54,024 nucleotides of DNA from Bradyrhizobium jicamae (GTDB lineage: Bacteria > Pseudomonadota > Alphaproteobacteria > Rhizobiales > Xanthobacteraceae), in contig NZ_LLXZ01000097.1 in NCBI RefSeq assembly GCF_001440395.1, forward strand, positions 1 to 54,024, written 5' to 3'. A program made the translations under genes and the position numbers. Shown in pieces: positions 48,634-54,024 of the stretch (positions within the stretch are counted from its first letter, which is position 1; each line of letters starts with the position of its first letter). The notes under the pieces were generated by a model. The model ran no database searches, was not told the DNA's origin, and was given only the letters and a program-made list of their open reading frames with translations.

Positions 48634-49983
48634 ATGGCAAATCGTACCTTATCGAATTCGAGGCATCTCAAGCGTACGAACTCCGGCCACGTCGAGCCGG
48701 CCGTGAAGGCCGAGCAAGCCCGTCGGTTTCGTTTCCGCGATGCACTGATGGCGCTTGGCCCCGGCCTGATCACCGGCGCGTCCGACGACGATCCGTCGGG
48801 GATCGGCACCTACAGCCAGGCAGGCGCCCAGTTCGGTTACGGCATCGGCTGGACCATGCTGCTGACCTTTCCGCTGATGGCGGCAATCCAGGAAATTTCC
48901 GCGCGGGTTGGCCGCGTCACCGGTCACGGCATTTCAGGCAATGCGTGCAGGCATTATTCGGCGTGGCTGCTTCATGTGGTGGTGACGCTGCTGTTCATCG
49001 CCAACACCATCAATATCGCGGCCGATCTCGGCGCGATGGCTGATGCCACCAAGCTGCTGATCGGCGGCCACAGCATCACCTATGTGCTGCTGTTCGGCGT
49101 GACCTCGGTCGCGGCGCAGATCTTCCTCGATTACAAGCGCTACGTCGCGGTGCTGAAATGGCTGACGCTCAGCCTGTTCGCCTACGTCGCCGCACTCGCC
49201 TTTGCGAAAGTCTCGTGGGGCGAGGCGCTCGCCGGCATCCTTTTCCCGCGCGTTGACTGGAGCTTTGACTATTTCACCACCATCGTCGCCATCCTCGGGA
49301 CCACGATCTCGCCTTACCTGTTCTTCTGGCAGGCCTCGCAGGAAGCCGAAGACCAGCGCGTCGACAAGACCAAGCGGCCCCTGATCGAAAAGCATTATGG
49401 CGCCCGGCGCGAATTCAGCCGCATCCGCGCCGACACCATCGTCGGCATGTCGTTCTCCAACCTGATCGCGCTGTCGATCATCGTCACCGCGGCGGCGACG
49501 CTGCATGCGGCCGGCAAGACCGATATCAAGAGTTCGGCAGAGGCGGCCGAAGCGCTGCGTCCCATCGCCGGAGCCTTTGCGGAAGCGATTTTTGCGCTCG
49601 GCATCGTCGGCACCGGCTTGCTGGCGATCCCGGTGCTCGCGGGCGCCACGGCCTACGCCGTCGGCGAGGGGCGGCGATGGCCGGTCGGGCTCGCGCGCAA
49701 GCCAAAGGAAGCGGCCGCTTTCTATGCCGTGCTGGCGCTGTCGGCCGGGATCGGCATTGCGCTGAATTTCACGCCGATCAACCCGATCTCGGCGCTGTAC
49801 TGGAGCGCCGTCATCAACGGCGTGCTCGCGGTGCCGGTGATGGTGCTCTTGATGTTCATGGCGCGCCGCAGGGACGTGATGGGCAGGTTTGTGGTGAAGG
49901 GCCCGGTGTATTGGCTCGGGTGGCTGTCGACGGGGGCGATGCTGTTGAGTGTGGTGGCGATGGGCGTGGGGTTTTTTGTTTGA
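48634..49983 (+). CDS. Nramp family divalent metal transporter, atypical binding site
   Basis: 449 residues with about eleven membrane helices. The TM1 motif that is D-P-G-N in standard Nramp proteins is D-P-S-G here (53-56, within D-D-D-P-S-G-I-G-T-Y). The TM6 M-P-H is S-P-Y (226-228, in G-T-T-I-S-P-Y-L-F). The methionine that favours transition metals is thus missing, so the substrate may not be manganese or iron; magnesium has been reported for related proteins. A 30-residue cytoplasmic tail precedes TM1. ATG 48634 is chosen; the frame is open upstream. Confidence 0.87.
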   Translation: MANRTLSNSRHLKRTNSGHVEPAVKAEQARRFRFRDALMALGPGLITGASDDDPSGIGTYSQAGAQFGYGIGWTMLLTFPLMAAIQEISARVGRVTGHGISGNACRHYSAWLLHVVVTLLFIANTINIAADLGAMADATKLLIGGHSITYVLLFGVTSVAAQIFLDYKRYVAVLKWLTLSLFAYVAALAFAKVSWGEALAGILFPRVDWSFDYFTTIVAILGTTISPYLFFWQASQEAEDQRVDKTKRPLIEKHYGARREFSRIRADTIVGMSFSNLIALSIIVTAAATLHAAGKTDIKSSAEAAEALRPIAGAFAEAIFALGIVGTGLLAIPVLAGATAYAVGEGRRWPVGLARKPKEAAAFYAVLALSAGIGIALNFTPINPISALYWSAVINGVLAVPVMVLLMFMARRRDVMGRFVVKGPVYWLGWLSTGAMLLSVVAMGVGFFV

Positions 49984-50084
49984 CGTCATTCCGGGATGGT
50001 CCGAAGGACCAGACCCGGAATCTCGAGATTCTCAGGTGCAATTGCGCACCATAGTTCGATGCTTCGCATCGCCCCGGAATGACG
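49984..50084. repeat. Palindromic repeat, family B copy 3
   Basis: It starts CGTCATTCCGGGATGG and ends GCCCCGGAATGACG. It contains the same internal hairpins as the 11.7-kb copy in the opposite orientation (GGTCCGAAGGACC, CAATTGCGCA, GATGCTTCGCATC). Confidence 0.85.
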
Positions 50085-50096
50085 AACGCAACCGCC

Positions 50097-50879
50097 TCAA
50101 TCCTTCCTGAACACGATCGACGCCATCCATCCCGTCATCAGCGCCATGAAGGCTGTGACGAGGCCATAGACAAACCCGTTCTGACGCGCGGTGGTGGCGA
50201 CGAACTGTTCGAAACCGACCTTGACGATTTCGAACGCCGTATCGGTCTTGGCCACCAGCGCACCGTCGGCAAACAGCTTGATCTCGACGTTATAGAGGCC
50301 GATCGGCACCTCGGCGGGCAGGGGAATCCCGGTGCGGAACAGCGTCGGCGTCAGGAACGTCACCGCCGAGGTCTCCTCGCGATAGAGGCCGTGCTGCTTG
50401 CGCAGCCGCACAAAGGCGCTGCGGAACGCATCATCAGGCACGACGTCGGCGTAGTCGCCGCCGACGCGCTGGGTCAGGAGCACGTTATTGAGTCCGAGTT
50501 GCTGCCGCCGCTGCACTTCGGGCGACGCGATGGCGTCGAACGGCCGGTTGGAGAACAGCGCCAAGTAGGTCGGAACGCGCAGGAACTGCCGGGAGTCGGT
50601 GTTGATCCAGATCCCGAAGCGGCGCTCCTTGCGCCGCGTCACCATGTCGGCGCGCGGGCCGGCCACGGTCACCACCAGATCGTAACTGCGATTGGCCGGC
50701 GTGTTGGCGTCCTTCTCCACCGAACCGAACAGCACCAGTTCCTCGCCGGAATAGTTCGGCGTCACGGTAACGCGGTGGTTGGACACCGACACGATCAGCC
50801 GTTCGGCCTGCGCCGGCGAGGCGGCGAGCACGGCGCCCAGCGCAAGCCATCCGAGCATGAGGATGAGGCGCGTGGTCAT
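50097..50879 (-). CDS. TIGR02186 family membrane protein
   Basis: 260 residues. ATG 50879 overlaps the TauE/SafE stop (ATGA). A signal peptide (cut near A-Q-A-E) and a C-terminal membrane helix (about 230-255, G-F-V-Y-G-L-V-T-A-F-M-A-L-M-T-G-W) bracket a periplasmic beta-rich domain beginning L-I-V-S-V-S-N-H-R-V-T-V-T-P-N-Y-S-G. The pattern is that of TIGR02186, an alphaproteobacterial family almost always next to a TauE/SafE permease. Function is unknown; context suggests an accessory of sulfur-compound export. Confidence 0.87.
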   Translation of the reverse strand: MTTRLILMLGWLALGAVLAASPAQAERLIVSVSNHRVTVTPNYSGEELVLFGSVEKDANTPANRSYDLVVTVAGPRADMVTRRKERRFGIWINTDSRQFLRVPTYLALFSNRPFDAIASPEVQRRQQLGLNNVLLTQRVGGDYADVVPDDAFRSAFVRLRKQHGLYREETSAVTFLTPTLFRTGIPLPAEVPIGLYNVEIKLFADGALVAKTDTAFEIVKVGFEQFVATTARQNGFVYGLVTAFMALMTGWMASIVFRKD

Positions 50880-51802
50880 CCCGTCACCCCCGTCTCGCGA
50901 ATGGTGAAGAGATCCTCGGGCCGGATCACCAGTTCGACGGCGAAACGGACGCCGACGGCGAGCACCAGCAGGCCGAGCAGGAGCCGCAGATGCTCGCCGC
51001 GGATCTTTTGCCCTGCACGCGCGCCGAACTGGGCCCCGGTGACGCCGCCGACCATCAGGATCAGCGCCAGCACCGCATCGACCAGGTGGTTGGTGACCGC
51101 GTGCAGCATGGTGGCGAACACCATGGTGACGAGGGTGAGCACCATCGAGGTGCCGATCACGGTCGAGGTCGGCACCCGCAGCACGTAGATCAACAGCGGC
51201 ACCAGGATGAAGCCGCCGCCGATGCCCATCACCGCGCCGATGAAGCCGATCAGCAGGCCGATCACGACCACGGGAATGACCGACAGATAGATCTTCGAGC
51301 GCTTGAAGCGCATCTTCAGCGGCAGGCCATGGATCCAGACATGGCTGCCCGGGCGGCGCGTGGTCACAGGTCCGCCGCGGCGGGCGCGCAGCAGCGCCCG
51401 CAGGCCTTCCCAGAACATCAGGCCACCGACGGTGGTCAGCAGGATCACGTAGGACATCGCGATCATGAGATCGAGCTGACCGAGCGAGCGCAGCAGCGTG
51501 AAGGTAAAGACCCCCAGCGCCGTGCCTATACTGCCGCCGGTCAATAGCACCGCCGCCAGCACCGGATCGATGGCGCGCCGTCGCCAATAGGAGAGCGCGC
51601 CGGAGAACGAGGAAGCCGCGATGTGGCTGGCGACGGAGGCGACCGCGACCGCAGGCGCGATGCCGACGAAGATCAGAAGCGGCGTCATCAGGAACCCGCC
51701 GCCGATCCCGAACATGCCGGAGACGAACCCGACCGCGGCGCCCATCGCCAGGATGAGGAAAACATTGACGGGAATGTCGGCGATCGGGAGGTAGAGCTGC
51801 AC
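50876..51802 (-). CDS. Sulfite exporter TauE/SafE family permease
   Basis: About 308 residues from GTG 51802; the frame extends to 51991, with ATG 51904 possible, but the added residues are basic and not conserved-looking. Eight hydrophobic segments include the twin glycine motifs G-M-F-G-I-G-G-G-F-L-M-T-P-L-L and G-A-V-M-G-I-G-G-G-F-I-L-V-P, diagnostic of TauE/SafE. The family moves sulfite, sulfoacetate or organosulfur anions across the inner membrane. It is coupled to the TIGR02186 gene. Confidence 0.88.
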   Translation of the reverse strand: MQLYLPIADIPVNVFLILAMGAAVGFVSGMFGIGGGFLMTPLLIFVGIAPAVAVASVASHIAASSFSGALSYWRRRAIDPVLAAVLLTGGSIGTALGVFTFTLLRSLGQLDLMIAMSYVILLTTVGGLMFWEGLRALLRARRGGPVTTRRPGSHVWIHGLPLKMRFKRSKIYLSVIPVVVIGLLIGFIGAVMGIGGGFILVPLLIYVLRVPTSTVIGTSMVLTLVTMVFATMLHAVTNHLVDAVLALILMVGGVTGAQFGARAGQKIRGEHLRLLLGLLVLAVGVRFAVELVIRPEDLFTIRETGVTG

Positions 51803-51971
51803 GCGCGTCTGCTTTTGTAGCTTTTGCCGCAAGAGACGGCCGGGAGGCCGCTTCACGGCATGGTTTGTCTTGTGTTTGCCGGCAGTGGGAGCCGGTTCGC
51901 GCATGCACCTTTGCGTGCGCAGGGCCGGTTCCCGCGTCTTTGCATAACTGAATTCGGTTGCGTGAGGGACG

Positions 51972-52040
51972 AAAAATGCCCCGGAAGGCAAATTTTTGCC
52001 TGATGTGTCCGTGTGGGAACGCGCGGGATTATTCCGGGGC
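51972..52040 (-). terminator. Terminator-like structure after the second ClpP-fold gene
   Basis: On the minus strand GCCCCGGAA and TTCCGGGGC form a 9-bp outer stem with an inner AGGCAAA-AA-TTTGCCT hairpin, followed by ATTTTTC. It suits the gene ending at 52076. Confidence 0.5.
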
Positions 52041-52075
52041 CGTGACCGGTTCGGCGTATCAGGGAATTGCCCGGC

Positions 52076-52927
52076 TCAGGGCTTTGCGAGCTGCTCGGTG
52101 ACGAGGTTCATCGCCAGAGCCTGCTTGGGGCTGAGCCAGCGAATATCCCGCGTCTCCGACATCGCTTCCACGATGGAGGACGAGACCCCCATTTTGGTCA
52201 TGTAGCCCAGCACGGCGCCTGATATCCGCTGAGCCTCTGCGACGGGGTCGTCCACGGGTCTGGTTGTGACAAAGCGATGAACACCCAATGCCGAGCCCAA
52301 TACGCCGTAGCGGGTCTTGCCCCCGGCATAGGCGAGCACGCAGGCGCTGGCGCAATAGCCGGGCTTGACGCGGCCGGAAGCATCCGTGCTGCCGACCGCG
52401 GTCGCCAGCGACCGCGACCGGATGATCTCGCCCATGATCACGGCCTGGCTCAGATCGCCGCCGGGGGAGGCCAACAACACGATGTCGCCAGGCGCGAGAT
52501 TGGCCTGGTCCAGCCTGGTGCGAAACCAGCTTGCGGCAGCGGGGCCGATCGTGCCGCTGACGAACAGCGCGCGGCGTCCCCGGCTCGAACCGTCGAGATA
52601 GAGCGTGTCGACCACCTGGGATGTCAGGCTTGGCGAGACGTATTGGTCCTTCCAGTAGGTCCAGGCATCCGGCTGCGACAGGTCCCGGTAGGCGCGAATG
52701 CAGACGCCGGAGACCAGCAGGATGAAAATGGCGATCGACCAGAAATGCCGTTTGAGGAGGGGCGCCCGAGGTGGCGGCGCCGGTGGCCGACCGGGGGGAA
52801 TGCGCGGCGGCGTGATCGCAGGGCCTGTCGGCGACCTGCGGAAGCGGTTTTCCCCGTTCTGGCTATCCTCGGTTGACAATCGATCCTCTCTGCAAGCCGT
52901 CCCCGTTTGGGGGCGGCCGCGGTCCAT
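52076..52927 (-). CDS. Membrane-anchored ClpP-fold protein (COG3904-like)
   Basis: 283 residues. A proline-rich cytoplasmic tail (about 35-58) leads to a membrane helix (about 61-78) and a periplasmic domain. The domain has L-L-A-S-P-G-G-D-L-S (oxyanion-type loop), Ser194 in Y-C-A-S-A-C-V-L-A-Y, and His217 in G-V-H-R-F. Ser and His are 23 apart, close to the 25 of ClpP. The family is uncharacterised. ATG 52927 lacks a ribosome binding site; TTG 52879 has GAGAGG and may be the real start. A second, shorter member is at 26097-26567 with the same C-A-S-A-C motif. Confidence 0.72.
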   Translation of the reverse strand: MDRGRPQTGTACREDRLSTEDSQNGENRFRRSPTGPAITPPRIPPGRPPAPPPRAPLLKRHFWSIAIFILLVSGVCIRAYRDLSQPDAWTYWKDQYVSPSLTSQVVDTLYLDGSSRGRRALFVSGTIGPAAASWFRTRLDQANLAPGDIVLLASPGGDLSQAVIMGEIIRSRSLATAVGSTDASGRVKPGYCASACVLAYAGGKTRYGVLGSALGVHRFVTTRPVDDPVAEAQRISGAVLGYMTKMGVSSSIVEAMSETRDIRWLSPKQALAMNLVTEQLAKP

Positions 52928-52992
52928 TGTACGAATTTATGGTCGAGGATGTGGCGGCGACAGCAGCGCGGCGTCGCGACCTGGAATTAAAT

Positions 52993-54024
52993 TTAATTAA
53001 CGGCCGCGGTGCGCTTGGACGGCGCCGGCTTGACGGCGGGCTTGCCCGTGGCGGCCGGTGCTGAATCCCAGCCGCCGGCGGGAGAGGCGACGTTGACGGC
53101 GTCTTCGGGCTGCGGCTCCACGCTGAAGGTCTGGATCGCGAGCCTGGCCGCCGCCAGCGACTGGGCATCGAGCCGCTTGGCGACATCGTCGCGCTTGCGG
53201 CCGGCGTCCGCATCGCCCTGGGCGGCTGCGAGGCTGAACCATTTGAAGGATTCCGCGAGGTTCTGTTCGACGCCGATGCCGCGGGCATAGAGGATGCCGA
53301 GGTTGAACTGGCTGTCGGCAACGCCGCGATCGGCCGCCTTGCGGAACCAGATCGACGCGCTCTTGTAGTTGGCGCCCTTGCCGCCGCCGTCGGCGTCGAG
53401 CACGGCCAGATTATGCATCGCCTTGGCGCTGCCGCGTTCGGCCGCCTGCAGATAATAACGCCGCGCGATATCGACGTCCTTCTTCACGCTCAGGCCCTTC
53501 TCGTAGAAGGTGCCGAGCCGGAACAAGGCGGGCACCACGCCGGCCTGGGCTGCGCGGTCGTACCATTTGGCGGCCTCGTCGAGATTGGACGCAACGCCCT
53601 TGCCTTCGGCAAAGCGCACGCCGATCTCGTAGGCCGCGGCCGGGTCGCCCTTCAGCGCGGCAGCGCGCAGCGCCGGGCCGCCGATCGCCTCGGGCAGCCG
53701 CTCGGTCGAAGGCACCACAGCCATCGCAAGCTTGCCGCCGGTTGCCGGGAGGGTCGCAATCGTGCCGGTAACGTCATTGGATGCCGCCGGAGGCGTGATC
53801 GCCTGAGGCAGGGCCGAGATCCGTGCCGCATCCAGGGTGTTGGGTGCGGAAGAATTGTTCGACTGCTTCTCGACCGGCGTCGGTGAAATCATCGAGGGCG
53901 CGGGTGCCGCGGGCATGGCGGGCGCGGGCCGGACGCTGGTCTCCGAAGGTGCCGGGGCCTGGGCCGGCGGCGCCGGCTCGCTCGACTGTTCGAACATCGG
54001 CAGTTGCAGCACGCTGCCGGTATC
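52993..54024 (-). CDS. Sel1-repeat protein, C-terminal part (PodJ-like), partial
   Basis: The frame is open to the right edge, so the N-terminus lies outside the window. The first 100 visible residues are Pro/Ala-rich and low in complexity. Then at least four Sel1 repeats follow (A-A-K-W-Y-D-R-A-A-Q-A-G, A-R-R-Y-Y-L-Q-A-A-E-R-G, A-S-I-W-F-R-K-A-A-D-R-G, S-F-K-W-F-S-L-A-A-A-Q-G-D). The end P-A-G-G-W-D resembles that of PodJ-type localisation factors in alphaproteobacteria, which organise polar cell-wall growth. The link to PodJ is tentative. Confidence 0.72.
   Translation of the reverse strand, partial: DTGSVLQLPMFEQSSEPAPPAQAPAPSETSVRPAPAMPAAPAPSMISPTPVEKQSNNSSAPNTLDAARISALPQAITPPAASNDVTGTIATLPATGGKLAMAVVPSTERLPEAIGGPALRAAALKGDPAAAYEIGVRFAEGKGVASNLDEAAKWYDRAAQAGVVPALFRLGTFYEKGLSVKKDVDIARRYYLQAAERGSAKAMHNLAVLDADGGGKGANYKSASIWFRKAADRGVADSQFNLGILYARGIGVEQNLAESFKWFSLAAAQGDADAGRKRDDVAKRLDAQSLAAARLAIQTFSVEPQPEDAVNVASPAGGWDSAPAATGKPAVKPAPSKRTAAVN

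Noticed and set aside
602..50084. CRISPR array
   Set aside because: The repeats are palindromic, dispersed over tens of kilobases and not spaced by regular unique spacers; no cas genes are present.

Overview
The window looks like chromosomal DNA of a Bradyrhizobium-type alphaproteobacterium (Nitrobacteraceae). The reasons are high GC, short intergenic gaps crowded with roughly 40-115 bp palindromic repeats of the kind scattered through Bradyrhizobium and Rhodopseudomonas genomes, a class I lysyl-tRNA synthetase, a SAM-II riboswitch before metZ, the pairing of a TauE/SafE permease with a TIGR02186 protein, and a ligase-associated DNA repair set. No prophage, CRISPR array, transposase or rRNA was seen. 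The genus is inferred from these features and was not tested by a search.

Layout. 0-2 kb: a gene tail, a small secreted protein and an AraC regulator, with lower-GC sequence. 2-8.6 kb: apaG, then an OpgC-type acyltransferase followed by two SGNH-hydrolase-like exported proteins (a likely cell-surface glycan O-acylation module), then metZ under a SAM-II riboswitch, diverging from a dCTP-deaminase-like gene. 8.6-17.5 kb: a sorbosone-dehydrogenase-like lipoprotein, a MATE exporter, a Met/Gly-rich secreted protein, an SRPBCC pair, a VOC protein, an ogt-AraC pair resembling a split Ada, tRNA-Gly(CCC), and a lower-GC gene of unknown function beside the tRNA. 17.5-26 kb: a chemoreceptor; an ECF sigma factor with DUF4142 and cupredoxin genes, where both transcription units carry the same GGAAC-N16-CATCCAA promoter; a SnoaL-like protein; a riboflavin-kinase-like protein; a PHA-synthase-like hydrolase; RidA; and a flavoprotein dehydrogenase.

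26-36.9 kb: a periplasmic ClpP-fold protein, a small membrane protein plus SCO copper chaperone, a solute-binding protein, lysK, a class II aldolase-type protein, a LexA-like S24 repressor overlapping or abutting a DNA glycosylase gene, DUF952-pyrD, and a DUF6460/MBL/MATE operon. 36.9-45.5 kb: the DNA repair quartet ligase, MBL exonuclease, Lhr helicase and PdeM phosphoesterase, split into two divergent halves around a methyltransferase and an ABC binding protein. 45.5-54 kb: LysR with a small overlapping downstream gene, divergent from a DMT exporter plus an MBL protein; an atypical Nramp transporter; TauE plus TIGR02186; a second ClpP-fold protein; and the C-terminal part of a Sel1-repeat protein running off the right edge.

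The strongest regulatory signals read directly from sequence are the complete SAM-II attenuation switch (promoter, aptamer, antiterminator, terminator) before metZ, and the duplicated ECF promoter motif, whose second copy is followed by a hairpin containing the DUF4142 Shine-Dalgarno sequence. The strongest coding curiosities are the degenerate SGNH paralogue, an Ogt lacking its arginine finger, a bacterial protein resembling archaeal CTP-dependent riboflavin kinase, the self-cleaving-type repressor coupled to a DNA glycosylase, and the split Lig/Exo/Lhr/PdeM cluster.
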